The notes beneath the pieces are model-generated. The model had not been told where the DNA came from, made no database searches, and was given only the letters and a program-made list of their open reading frames with translations. A program made the position numbers and the translations under genes. Positions 5,358 through 13,138 of a DNA stretch of 20,461 nucleotides are shown in pieces. The stretch is from JAWAAW01 sp038884575 (lineage in GTDB: Archaea > Nanobdellota > Nanobdellia > Woesearchaeales > ARS49), in assembly GCA_038884575.1 (NCBI GenBank), contig JAWABQ010000013.1:1-20461 (forward strand). The letters run 5' to 3'. Numbering within the stretch: position 1 is the first letter of the stretch; every line of letters starts with the position of its first letter.

Positions 5358-5958
5358 TCTAAAATTGATTCTTTTACGGCATGCAGAAGCAGCCTCCAAT
5401 GCTGAGAAAAGGCTTAATTCTCCTGAAGACGCCCTCACAGAACAAGGAAAACTCCAAGCAAAGAGCATAAGTGTTAAGCTCGCAGATTTCAAAATAACAA
5501 AGATTATCACTAGCGATGAAAACCGTGCAAAGAGCACTGCAGAAATCATTTCTAAAACAATAAAATGCCCTATTTTGGAGAATGCGCTTATCCGTGAGAA
5601 AAGCAGCGGTGAATTTGCAGGCCGGCTTGTTTCAAGTATAGACTGGGCCCCGATAAATGCGAATCCTGATTTTTACACCAAAAAACTCCCATCCGGGGAG
5701 AGCGTGAATGATGTTATTAACCGTGCAAAACAGTTTATTGATTTGCTTGCGAAAGAGACAGGTACTGTTCTGGTGGTAACTCATAGCTCATTTATCCGAA
5801 TAATCCTGGGTTTAATCTTTAACCAAGACATCAAAAATCTTCTGCTTAACATGGAGATTCCAAACTGCGGGTATGTCATCCTAAACAGAAAAGAAAACCA
5901 ATGGGTAATTGAAGAAACAAGCTTTGCAAATGAAACTTTCCGAACAAAGAATTCATGA
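5344..5958 (+). CDS. Histidine phosphatase (phosphoglycerate-mutase superfamily)
   Basis: 204 residues, starting 14 nt inside the previous gene. The superfamily pattern is complete: LLRHAEA with R12 and nucleophile H13, R61 in DENRAKST, E85 in REKSSGEFAG and the second His H147 in VVTHSSF. It should remove phosphate from a small phosphorylated substrate in the cytoplasm, via a phosphohistidine. Overlap with both neighbours (14 and 29 nt) indicates one transcript and coupled translation. The substrate cannot be told from sequence; the family includes alpha-ribazole phosphatase, sugar-phosphate and nucleotide phosphatases. Confidence 0.85.
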   Translation: MKCPDLKLILLRHAEAASNAEKRLNSPEDALTEQGKLQAKSISVKLADFKITKIITSDENRAKSTAEIISKTIKCPILENALIREKSSGEFAGRLVSSIDWAPINANPDFYTKKLPSGESVNDVINRAKQFIDLLAKETGTVLVVTHSSFIRIILGLIFNQDIKNLLLNMEIPNCGYVILNRKENQWVIEETSFANETFRTKNS

Positions 5959-6811
5959 ATATGCGCAAAAAATTCTGGGCAAAAAGGACATAACGCTTGC
6001 CCCATTCGGAAGAAACAACTGGGTTTTCCTTACAGAGGATCTTGTTCTTACCATTCCAAAGGACCCGCGTGTCAAGTCATATGGAATACGGGTTGCGGCA
6101 ATGCAGTTTCTGTCCAAAAATGGCATTCCTACCACGGAAGTTGTAAAATATTCTTCAGAAAAAAGCGAATACCCGTTCGAATATCTTATAATAAAGCGTT
6201 TAGATGCCCATCCAATCGATATCGCTTTATTGTCTTCTTCAGACCGTCTGAATGTACACCGAAACTCAGGAAAGACTCTTGCTTCAATCCACAAACTGCA
6301 AGCCCAATCATTCGGAAGGCTTGATGAACAACTGAAAGGCAGCCATGCCTCGTGGGCAGATTTTGTGAACAGCTTTTTCACCAAATCGCTAGATGAGCTT
6401 TGCAAACACGACAATATCAAGAATGCATATGCGACACGTATAAAAGATAGATACAACTTGCTTAAACCAGTTCTCCAAAGAACAAAAACCCCTTGTTTTC
6501 TTCATGGAGATTACCATATTGGAAACCTTCTTTTCAAAAACCTTGAAGTAGCAGGAGTGCTTGATTTGGATATTGTAATGAGTGGCGATCAGTATTGGGA
6601 CATCGCGCACTATCAGCACACATTTAATATAGAACGTGAGCAAGGCATGGCTGAATTTAGGAGGGGTTATGACTTAGAAGAAGACCCTGCTCGCGAACAG
6701 CTTTATGCTCTTGTTCTTTGGACCAAAAAAGCAGCCTCCCAGTCAACAAAGCGTCCGGAGGCACTTAAAGAGACATTACCCGAACTTGAGCGGATATTGC
6801 GTGGTGGTTAA
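5930..6811 (+). CDS. Aminoglycoside-phosphotransferase-fold small-molecule kinase
   Basis: 293 residues from ATG 5930, inside the end of the phosphatase gene; an in-frame TTG at 5909 is a less likely start. The kinase signature LHGDYHIGNLLF (191-202) supplies D194 as catalytic base and N199 as metal ligand, and GVLDLDIVMSGD (209-220) is the second metal motif. FEYLIIKRLDAHPID (83-97) is the hinge region. An N-lobe ATP-binding segment (FGRNNWVFLTEDLVLTIPKD) is present. The family phosphorylates hydroxyl groups of sugars, aminoglycosides, choline, homoserine or thiamine. Beside a nucleotidyltransferase and phosphatases, a biosynthetic or salvage role seems likelier than antibiotic resistance. 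Confidence 0.8.
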   Translation: MKLSEQRIHEYAQKILGKKDITLAPFGRNNWVFLTEDLVLTIPKDPRVKSYGIRVAAMQFLSKNGIPTTEVVKYSSEKSEYPFEYLIIKRLDAHPIDIALLSSSDRLNVHRNSGKTLASIHKLQAQSFGRLDEQLKGSHASWADFVNSFFTKSLDELCKHDNIKNAYATRIKDRYNLLKPVLQRTKTPCFLHGDYHIGNLLFKNLEVAGVLDLDIVMSGDQYWDIAHYQHTFNIEREQGMAEFRRGYDLEEDPAREQLYALVLWTKKAASQSTKRPEALKETLPELERILRGG

Positions 6812-6812
6812 A

Positions 6813-7928
6813 ATGCGCCTTTACTTTTGCAGGCATCCGCAAACAAGTGATAATGTGTATGGTTTATTATCGCACCCTGTTGAAGGGGATTTCACTGAAA
6901 CCGGCAGACTACAGCTTGAACAGCTTATACGCCGTCTTTCTCGAGAACACATAGACATGATCTACTCAAGCGATGCCATAAGGTGCAAAAATGCAGCAGC
7001 AAGTGTGGGGAATAAACTTGGCATTCCGGTTCATTACGATGTTTTGTTGCGCGAACGGGATAATGGAGACTGGTCCGGCAGGCCTAAAAGAGATATTTCC
7101 ACAATAATTAATGCTGATATTAATGCCAAAGCGCCAAATGGGGAGAGTATTGATGAAGTCAATGATCGTGCAAACCGCGTGCTTGAACTATTCGCATCCA
7201 ACAAAGCGCTGCATGACAAAAACATTCTCATTTTCTCAGGGGGATTTCTCTTGAAATTGATCATTGGCCAAACTTTAGGGTTGCAGCCTGGAGAAGCAAT
7301 AAAACGTCTGAAGGTGAGCAATGCCTCCCTAACCGTCATTGATGTCCTGCCTGACAAGCAGTACAGGATAGAATGCCTTAATTCACGTGATTATCTCATT
7401 CCACAGGCAAATCGTATCCACATATTTGGCATTTATGGAACTGGCAAATCAACACTCGCACAAGTGTGGTCAGACAGGTTTTCAATCCCTGTCTACTCAC
7501 TTGATGACATAAAATACATAAAAAAATTTGATATCGTGCGTTCTGTAAGTGAACGTAAGCAGTTATTGGAAGATATTTCAAAAAAACCAACATGGATTAC
7601 TGAAGGCAGCTGGGGGGATTTTGCAGAATCTGTTTTTAACTCAGCAAACTTGTTGGTTTATCTGCGTTTGCCCCAACACATTTCATATTTCCGTGCACTT
7701 AAAAGATCTCTCGAAAGAAAAATGAACGGGGTGAATTGTGAAAAGGACTCACTTGCAGGCATTGCCCTTATGCTTTATGAGATAAGGCAATACTATTCAG
7801 GCAAAGGCCCAGTATCACTAAAATCACATGATGCCATTGCTAAGAAGTATAATAATAAAACAATTGTTGTAAAGAGCCTGTTGCAATATTCCTCATTGCT
7901 CAAATTAAAGGACATTAACGCGATTTAA
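6813..7928 (+). CDS. Histidine phosphatase / P-loop kinase fusion
   Basis: 371 residues; ATG 6813 follows the previous stop by one base and has GGTGGT upstream. Residues 1 to about 180 are a histidine phosphatase: FCRHPQT with R7-H8, YSSDAIRCKNAA, RERDNGDWSG. The place of the second catalytic His (normally SHGG) reads FSGG with S142, so phosphatase activity is doubtful. Residues 202-371 are a P-loop kinase: GIYGTGKST (206-214), then YSLDDIKY and WITEGSWGD as in FlaR/adenylate-kinase-like proteins. The pair recalls 6-phosphofructo-2-kinase/fructose-2,6-bisphosphatase in reversed domain order, though no homology to that enzyme is claimed. Last gene of the operon; it may add and remove phosphate on one metabolite. 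Confidence 0.8.
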   Translation: MRLYFCRHPQTSDNVYGLLSHPVEGDFTETGRLQLEQLIRRLSREHIDMIYSSDAIRCKNAAASVGNKLGIPVHYDVLLRERDNGDWSGRPKRDISTIINADINAKAPNGESIDEVNDRANRVLELFASNKALHDKNILIFSGGFLLKLIIGQTLGLQPGEAIKRLKVSNASLTVIDVLPDKQYRIECLNSRDYLIPQANRIHIFGIYGTGKSTLAQVWSDRFSIPVYSLDDIKYIKKFDIVRSVSERKQLLEDISKKPTWITEGSWGDFAESVFNSANLLVYLRLPQHISYFRALKRSLERKMNGVNCEKDSLAGIALMLYEIRQYYSGKGPVSLKSHDAIAKKYNNKTIVVKSLLQYSSLLKLKDINAI

Positions 7929-8027
7929 TTCGTTTCACCTGCTAAATACCGGTTGAAGAGGTGTCTGAATCGAACAGAATTGCATAATAATAAGGTTTAA
8001 TAGCCGCATGGTTTTTATCCGACAAAA

Positions 8028-8552
8028 ATGAAACAATTAACAATTAGCAATGCAAGAAGTTTTGCCATTGAAAGATTCAAGTCGCTTCCGGAATTACAGT
8101 CAGGATGGAACATTGTACATTCTGAAGCAATTATTAAAATGCTGGATGTTCTTTGTGAAGGCAACAAGGAAAAACTTTCAGCACTTGCATGGGTCCACGA
8201 TATTGGAAAGACCGTTGGAGAGGAAAACCATGCCGAATTAAGCATTAAAATCCTTAAAGAAGAGTTTGAATTGGATGAAACAGACATAGACTGCATAACC
8301 AACCATGGATCTTCAGGAAAACCCAAAACAGAGGAAGGCAAGATATTTAGGTATGCTGACGGCTTGTCTTTGTTTTGCAAGGAAAGTGCGGATTTCAGGT
8401 TTTATGCAGAAGCCAAAGAGGGGCTGAGCAAGAAGCAAATAATGGATGAAATCAGCAAAAGTTATGCAAAATACAAGGAGAAATATGCTGATTCTGAAAA
8501 GGTAATTAATCTGCTGGAAAATCTGTTCAGCGAGATAAACCAAGCTGTTTAA
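8028..8552 (+). CDS. HD-domain phosphohydrolase
   Basis: 174 residues. The metal-binding HD pattern is visible: H31, H57-D58 in WVHDIGKT, H68, H93 in TNHGSS and D111 in YADGLS. HD proteins of this size hydrolyse phosphate esters of nucleotides; the substrate is not evident. An AT-rich box GTTTAATA (7995-8002) lies 25 nt before the ATG and there is no Shine-Dalgarno site, so it is probably leaderless and separate from the operon ending at 7928. Its stop overlaps that of the convergent alba gene inside the palindrome TTTAAA. Confidence 0.8.
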   Translation: MKQLTISNARSFAIERFKSLPELQSGWNIVHSEAIIKMLDVLCEGNKEKLSALAWVHDIGKTVGEENHAELSIKILKEEFELDETDIDCITNHGSSGKPKTEEGKIFRYADGLSLFCKESADFRFYAEAKEGLSKKQIMDEISKSYAKYKEKYADSEKVINLLENLFSEINQAV

Positions 8553-8854
8553 ACCGCCGGCGGCACTTCAGAGCCCTCATTCCTTCCCAAGGTTATCTCT
8601 ATCGTGCTTACCCTGACTATCTTTCCTTCTGTGTTCTTGAACTCCTCAGAATCAACCTTGATATCCTTAATTCCGACACCGCCCTGCAAGAACCTTTTTG
8701 AAGCCACTTCTGCTATGTCAACTGCTCGGGAAATGAACTTTCCACGGGCCTTTACAACAACCTCAGAAGCACCTTTTGTTGTGAACTGCATCACGACTCC
8801 TGTGACGTAGTTCATGAACGGCTTGTTTCCGACAAATATGGAGTTTTCCTCCAT
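8549..8854 (-). CDS. alba: DNA/RNA-binding protein Alba
   Basis: 101 residues, normal for Alba. Motifs: SIFVGNKPFMNYVTGVVMQF at the start, then ASEVVVKARGKFISRAVDIA, KRFL, and the C-terminal strand VRVSTIEITLGR. It coats DNA and RNA in archaeal chromatin and acts as a dimer. The loop normally holding the acetylatable lysine pair of Sulfolobus Alba reads GNKPF, so one lysine remains. GGGGGTG precedes the ATG by 5 nt. It lies 48 nt after S17e on the same strand, so the two are probably one operon. Confidence 0.95.
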   Translation of the reverse strand: MEENSIFVGNKPFMNYVTGVVMQFTTKGASEVVVKARGKFISRAVDIAEVASKRFLQGGVGIKDIKVDSEEFKNTEGKIVRVSTIEITLGRNEGSEVPPAV

Positions 8855-8902
8855 CGCTGCACCCCCGCATCCCCGTTATCCCGTGTTCTCGGTCTACGGT
8901 TT

Positions 8903-9094
8903 TTAGTCTTCCTTGCGCTGCATTATTCGTGTCACATACCCTGCGACTGTGTTCCTGATTTTCTTGCCAGGCTCTGTCAACAGTTTCTCAACAAGCTTCT
9001 TGTTCTGCTCGTAATCAGTGGTCAGCAGCGCCTTGTGCTGCTTGACCAGGTTCAGTGTCAACCGCTTAATCAGCTGCGTCTTTATCCTTCCCAT
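8903..9094 (-). CDS. rps17e: 30S ribosomal protein S17e
   Basis: 63 residues, the usual archaeal length. MGRIKTQLIKRLTLNLVKQH and the later FxxNK-like segment YEQNKKLVEKLL with IRNTVAGYVTRIMQR match S17e, a small-subunit protein specific to archaea and eukaryotes. Shine-Dalgarno AAGGGGAG (9103-9110) lies 8 nt before the ATG. A TATA box at 9135-9142 (minus strand) lies 40 nt before the ATG, giving a leader of about 18 nt. Probably co-transcribed with alba. Confidence 0.95.
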   Translation of the reverse strand: MGRIKTQLIKRLTLNLVKQHKALLTTDYEQNKKLVEKLLTEPGKKIRNTVAGYVTRIMQRKED

Positions 9095-9220
9095 TATTAT
9101 TACTCCCCTTGTAGTGAGAACTAGTATTCATCACTATATAAAAGCTTTTCTGTTTAAAAGCGTCATACTTGGCAAATTCTTTTCGCAATATTTATAATTG
9201 CCAGAAACGCATACGCACAC

Positions 9221-9586
9221 ATGCCCAAACGAATTCAGGATGATGACCGCGGCTTAAAGGTTTTCCATTCTGAAAAGCGCAGGGAAAAATGGATTGCATT
9301 CGTCATAAGGAACATTGCCTCCTTGGTCGGCGATGCGGCAGGCTTCAAGCAGGGGCTTGACGCGCTTTTGCGCAATGACAAACAGCGCCCGTCTGAAAGA
9401 CACAATCACGCTATTTTTGCTGTCGGACCATATAGTTTGCAGCTTCAGGGGCAGATAAGCAGCTATATCCTGTCAAAAGGAATCCCTGCGCATGCGGTTG
9501 AGAAAAAGGACGGCACTTACTTCACCCTACACCGCAATACAATACTGTCTGAGCTTGACGCGGAAATTTCTCAAGATCGTCAATAA
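9221..9586 (+). CDS. Conserved-looking hypothetical protein
   Basis: 121 residues, leaderless: TATA TTTATAAT (9191-9198) ends 22 nt before the ATG. The protein is basic and mixed alpha/beta. The N-terminal part has SEKRREKWIAFVIRNIASLV, a central stretch HNHAIFAVGPYSLQLQGQIS, and a C-terminal strand GTYFTLHRN. No catalytic motif or membrane segment is seen and I do not recognise the family. It converges on the arginase-fold gene. Confidence 0.75.
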   Translation: MPKRIQDDDRGLKVFHSEKRREKWIAFVIRNIASLVGDAAGFKQGLDALLRNDKQRPSERHNHAIFAVGPYSLQLQGQISSYILSKGIPAHAVEKKDGTYFTLHRNTILSELDAEISQDRQ

Positions 9587-9605
9587 CACCAGCATTTGCT
9601 TTTGT

Positions 9606-10217
9606 TTATAACAGCTCTGAAAGCAGCTTTGCGCCGAGGACAGCAGCCCCCTCCTTAAAGCCCACAATGTCAGCAGCAGACAGGTTTTTCAGCAGTTTCA
9701 GCCGCCTGAGGAAATACAAAAGCTCCCTTGTGGTCATTCCGCCAGGCTCTGCGGTGTCAGACGGGGCAAAGGCAGGATCAAGGACAGACACGTCTATGGA
9801 AACATAGAGCGCTGGGAAGTCCTTAGCGGCAGCCATAACGGCGTCGCAGACATCATTAACCCCTTCCTGCATTATTTCGTGCATCGGGTACTGCCTGATG
9901 TTCCTGGTTTTCATCACTGCGTGTGTTTCCCTGCTCCACGCCCTGCATCCCACAAAAAGCATCCTTTCCGCAGGCATTCCCTTTAACGGCTTTGGCTCTG
10001 CAGTAAAAACAAGAATTCCCGCCCCTGGATGATTGTCGTTGAAAGTGGAAAAAGTTGCTTCTGTTGTTTCAGGGCTTCCGCCAATCATTATGAAATTCTC
10101 TTTTATATCGTCGACAATTTCAACAACAGGAGCCCTTCCGTGCTCATTTATCTGCCTTTTCCTGAGCTCTGAAAGGATTGCCTCTGATGCGGGTCCTGGG
10201 ACCGTAATGATTTTCAT
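9606..10217 (-). CDS. Shortened arginase-fold protein lacking metal ligands
   Basis: 203 residues against about 290-300 for arginases and agmatinases. The C-terminal half is clear: VSIDVSVLDPAFAPSDTAEP (139-158) followed by GGMTTREL, matching SFDIDVLDPAFAPG..EPGG. Of that motif's two metal-binding Asp, D142 remains and the second is S144. The GGDHS motif appears as IGGS (45-48) without His, and the DAHxD motif as TAEPK (72-76). The two-manganese site is therefore gone and ureohydrolase activity is not expected. It may be a structural or regulatory relative. TATA at 10240-10247 (minus strand) ends 22 nt before ATG, so it is leaderless. Confidence 0.75.
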   Translation of the reverse strand: MKIITVPGPASEAILSELRKRQINEHGRAPVVEIVDDIKENFIMIGGSPETTEATFSTFNDNHPGAGILVFTAEPKPLKGMPAERMLFVGCRAWSRETHAVMKTRNIRQYPMHEIMQEGVNDVCDAVMAAAKDFPALYVSIDVSVLDPAFAPSDTAEPGGMTTRELLYFLRRLKLLKNLSAADIVGFKEGAAVLGAKLLSELL

Positions 10218-10293
10218 ACCAGCAGGGAATACGGGCTGGTATAAAACTCCTGCGGTTGCAAACCTATAAAATAAGCCTCAAAATACCATTGCC

Positions 10294-10656
10294 ATGTATT
10301 ATATTGTTGAGCTCGGATGGGGGAAAAAGGCAAAAGGATTCTACAGCTCGCACTGCTATGCAGGAGTCAAGGATGAATTCAACGGCACTTACCGCATTTT
10401 CGGCATCCAGTACTTGGCAAGGCCTGGGACGCAATGGTGGCTGAAGTCAGGCTCGCTCTGGCAGACAAAAAATCCCGACGGGAAAATCACGGGCCTGCTT
10501 AAGAAGGGCAAGAAAGTAATGCTGAACCACCGCTCTGTTACATCTCTTGACAAAATGGTGAAGGCAATGGTCCTTTCTGTCAGGGAGGCAGAAATTCCTG
10601 AAAAGCTCACATCTCCTCTGGCGCGCATATCCCCAGGAGAGAAAGACCGTTTCTAA
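10294..10656 (+). CDS. Hypothetical protein overlapping the argS 3' end
   Basis: 120 residues. TATA CTATAAAA (10264-10271) ends 22 nt before the ATG; leaderless. The sequence has many aromatic residues in the first half (MYYIVELGWGKKAKGFYSSH, QWWLKSG) and a basic middle (LLKKGKKVMLNHRSV). No known domain is recognised. Its last 50 nt overlap the end of the convergent argS gene, so either the C-terminus is real and overlapping, or transcripts run into one another here. Confidence 0.7.
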   Translation: MYYIVELGWGKKAKGFYSSHCYAGVKDEFNGTYRIFGIQYLARPGTQWWLKSGSLWQTKNPDGKITGLLKKGKKVMLNHRSVTSLDKMVKAMVLSVREAEIPEKLTSPLARISPGEKDRF

Positions 10657-12295
10657 GCACAGTCCTTGTGCAGTCAATCAGCAGCAGGCGGGCTTTCTGC
10701 TTTTCCTTGTCTGTTTCCTGCATGCACGGGCAGGAATGGTAGAACTCATTGAATGCCCTTCCAAGCGAAATGAGGTATTGGGCAACAATGTGCGGCCTTA
10801 ACTGCCTTGCCGCGTCCTTTACCTTGGCAGGGTATTCTGAAAGCAAAGTAATGACCTTTTTCTCAGAAGGCTCTGAAAGCAGGTCAAACTTCACTTTTGT
10901 TGTTACCGAAAGCTTTTTTTCCTTTGCCTTCCTTATTATCGAGCTGGCACGCGCATAAGTGTACTGCAGATAAGGACCTGTGTCTCCTTCAAAGTCAAGG
11001 AACCTGTTGATGTCAAATGTTATGTCCTTGTTGCGGTCATTCATCAGGTCGCCAAAGAACAATGCGCCGACAGCAACCATGCGCGCAACCTCTTCCTTGT
11101 TCTTGAGCTTTGGGTTTTTCTCATTTATCGTCTTTAAGGCAAGGTCAATGGTTTCCTTGATGACATCCTCCATGAAGACAGACTCTCCTTTTCTTGTCGC
11201 CATTTTTCCGCCTTCTGGCGACAAATAAAAGCCGAGGTCGACATGCAAAAGCGTTTCTTTCTTGTAGCCGAGCATTTCCGCGACTGCAAACAATTCCTGG
11301 AAGTGAAGGCACTGCTCCCTTCCTGTGACATAAATGATTCTTGCAGGCTTGTATGTCTCAAAGCGGTACTTGATTCCTGCAAGGTCGCGTGCTGCATAGG
11401 TTGTTGCGCCGTCGTCCTTGCGGAGCATGAACGGTATCTCAAAGCCCTTGAGCGGGATGACAAGCGCTCCCTTGCTTTCCTTTACCAGCTTTTTCTTTTC
11501 ACAAAGAGCTATCATGTCGTCAGTGTGCTTTGCTATGTGAGCCTCTCCGTCATAAGAGTCAAACTCAACGCCCAAGAGGCCATACATCCGCTTGTAGTCG
11601 TTCAGGGAGTCCTGCCTGAATTTTGCCCATAATTTTGTTGCCTCTGTGTTGCCGTCCTCAAGCTTCTTGAACCACGCCTTTGCCTCTTCGTCGAGCTTGG
11701 GGTTGTCCTTTGCCTCTTTGCGGAATTTGGTGTAAAGCTCAAGCAGGTGCTTCAGGGGGCATTTTGCCATTTTTTTCTTGTCGCCCCAGTTGAGGTATGC
11801 GTAAATCAGGGCTCCGAACTGGGTTCCCCAGTCCCCAAGGTAGTTGATCCTGACAACCTTATATCCCTGCGATGAGAAGAGCTTGTAAAGCGAGTTGCCG
11901 ATTGCAGTGCTTCTCAAATGGCCGAAGTGGAAAACCTTGCCGATGTTTGGCGAGGAATAGTCGATTGCTATTGTCTTTCCTTTGCCTTCGTCAGAAGAGC
12001 CGTACTTGTCCTTTTGGTATTCTATGTCAAGAAGGGTCTTCTCGGAAAGCACTGTTTTTTTCAGGAAGAAATTAAGGTATGGGCCATTTGCCACTATTTT
12101 CTCGACAAATGCAGGCTTTTTCAGCTTTCCAGCCAAGTCTTTTGCAATCAATGGCGGCGCTTTTTTCATCTGCTTTGCGAGCTGGAAGCAGGGAAGCGCA
12201 AAATCGCCGAGCTCAGCTGAAGGGGGCACCTCGAGCAGAATGTCTGATTTCAGCTCTTTTTTCACAAATGCCTGCAGTTCTTCCTGAAATGACAT
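10607..12295 (-). CDS. argS: Arginyl-tRNA synthetase
   Basis: 562 residues, class I synthetase charging tRNA-Arg in the cytoplasm. The N-terminal domain (ELGDFALPCFQLAK) is typical. The HIGH motif is HFGH (123-126) within SSPNIGKVFHFGHLRST; the KMSKS region is replaced by KMATRKG (364-370), which retains lysines. NYLGDWGTQFG and DDGATTYAARDLAGIKYR are ArgRS hallmarks. The C-terminal anticodon-binding helical domain is present. ATG is leaderless: the palindromic TATA box at 12318-12327 ends 22 nt upstream and also faces the membrane-protein gene. Its substrate tRNAs include the nested tRNA-Arg pair at 604-851. Confidence 0.97.
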   Translation of the reverse strand: MSFQEELQAFVKKELKSDILLEVPPSAELGDFALPCFQLAKQMKKAPPLIAKDLAGKLKKPAFVEKIVANGPYLNFFLKKTVLSEKTLLDIEYQKDKYGSSDEGKGKTIAIDYSSPNIGKVFHFGHLRSTAIGNSLYKLFSSQGYKVVRINYLGDWGTQFGALIYAYLNWGDKKKMAKCPLKHLLELYTKFRKEAKDNPKLDEEAKAWFKKLEDGNTEATKLWAKFRQDSLNDYKRMYGLLGVEFDSYDGEAHIAKHTDDMIALCEKKKLVKESKGALVIPLKGFEIPFMLRKDDGATTYAARDLAGIKYRFETYKPARIIYVTGREQCLHFQELFAVAEMLGYKKETLLHVDLGFYLSPEGGKMATRKGESVFMEDVIKETIDLALKTINEKNPKLKNKEEVARMVAVGALFFGDLMNDRNKDITFDINRFLDFEGDTGPYLQYTYARASSIIRKAKEKKLSVTTKVKFDLLSEPSEKKVITLLSEYPAKVKDAARQLRPHIVAQYLISLGRAFNEFYHSCPCMQETDKEKQKARLLLIDCTRTVLRNGLSLLGICAPEEM

Positions 12296-12317
12296 AAGAA
12301 AATTCCGCGAAGGATAT

Positions 12318-12327
12318 GTTTATAAAC
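12318..12327. promoter_or_regulatory. Palindromic TATA box shared by argS and a membrane-protein gene
   Basis: GTTTATAAAC is a perfect palindrome. Exactly 22 nt separate it from the argS ATG (12295, minus) and 22 nt from the ATG at 12350 (plus). With the 22-nt spacing seen at other leaderless genes here, one box could drive both genes. Confidence 0.7.
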
Positions 12328-12349
12328 TTTGCCTCAACCCAAGGCAGCA

Positions 12350-12673
12350 ATGGTTTGGCCAGCAATAATCGGGCTTGCGCTGTTCATCCTCCTGATAGTC
12401 ATCCTTGGCTTTGTTTTTGCAGCAACAGTGCTTGACATTGTGATTAACGGCGTCATACTTTATTTGATAGCAATCAGAATGTGGGCTGAGTTCAAAAAAG
12501 GCAGGATAAAGGAATGCACTGTTGCAGGAATTATTGCGCTTGTTGTATTCTTCATCAAGGCAAAAATATTCACTTATTTGTGGCCTGTAACAAACTTCCT
12601 GATCGTCTGGTTTGTTCTTGCCCAGATTGCAATGCTTATTGCAAAGCTTGGCAAAAAGAGACGGAAGAACTGA
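12350..12673 (+). CDS. Small multi-pass membrane protein
   Basis: 107 residues from ATG 12350; an in-frame TTG at 12329 would overlap the region next to the TATA box. Hydrophobic segments: about 3-24 (WPAIIGLALFILLIVILGFVF), 27-45, 61-76 and 82-100, with a short basic loop (EFKKGRIKE) and a basic tail (KLGKKRRKN). That predicts three to four membrane helices. No known family is recognised. It is divergent from argS with a shared TATA box, and its stop codon directly abuts the stop of the next, convergent gene. Confidence 0.7.
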   Translation: MVWPAIIGLALFILLIVILGFVFAATVLDIVINGVILYLIAIRMWAEFKKGRIKECTVAGIIALVVFFIKAKIFTYLWPVTNFLIVWFVLAQIAMLIAKLGKKRRKN

Positions 12674-12997
12674 TTATTTTGATATTTCCTGCTCTATCCT
12701 CTTGAGGACAGCATCCACGAGGAAGAATATGTTCTTGTCAGCATGGTCGACTGTTATTTTGTTTCCCTTGCACAACACTGATGCCGAAAGGGCAAACTGG
12801 TCTGCGTTCCTGGATATTGAGAGCGACATTTTCTCATTGCCGTAATTGTCAGAAAACCTCCTTGCATAATTGCCGATTATCTTCTTCAGCACAATCATTG
12901 AGCCGCCATCAAGCTCCCGGAAGCCTGTAAGCTCGATGTTGCCGCCTAACACTTGCGTTTCAGAATTCGGCTGTTCTTGCTGTGGGGGAGTGTCCAT
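12674..12997 (-). CDS. Small alpha/beta protein, possibly HPF/S30AE-like
   Basis: 107 residues from ATG 12995-12997, preceded by GAGGGG at 5 nt; a TATA box (13030-13037, minus strand) lies 32 nt upstream. The first 18 residues are Gln/Pro-rich. The order that follows is strand (NIELTGF), helix (LKKIIGNYARRFSDN), strands KMSLSISRN, QFALSASVLCKGN and KITVDHADKN, and a final helix (FLVDAVLKRIEQEI). This resembles ribosome hibernation/S30AE domains, but key basic residues cannot be confirmed by eye. A small unnamed RNA-binding family is an equal alternative. Confidence 0.6.
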   Translation of the reverse strand: MDTPPQQEQPNSETQVLGGNIELTGFRELDGGSMIVLKKIIGNYARRFSDNYGNEKMSLSISRNADQFALSASVLCKGNKITVDHADKNIFFLVDAVLKRIEQEISK

Positions 12998-13138
12998 GTT
13001 GCCCCTCTCAACCAAAAACCGCAATTGAGTATATAAAATTATCGACGAAAACATACCATTATTTGACTACTCTTGAGTAGGTATGTTTCCATAAGCTTAA
13101 TAAATACCTGGCATGTTTTGGGCAAAGGTGGTTGGATA

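Noticed and set aside
546..8552. The 971-8552 genes as an integrative element inserted at the tRNA-Arg
   Set aside because: The direct repeat lies on the other side of the tRNA (3' side), spans only 57 bp, no matching repeat was seen near 8000-8550, and no integrase is present.
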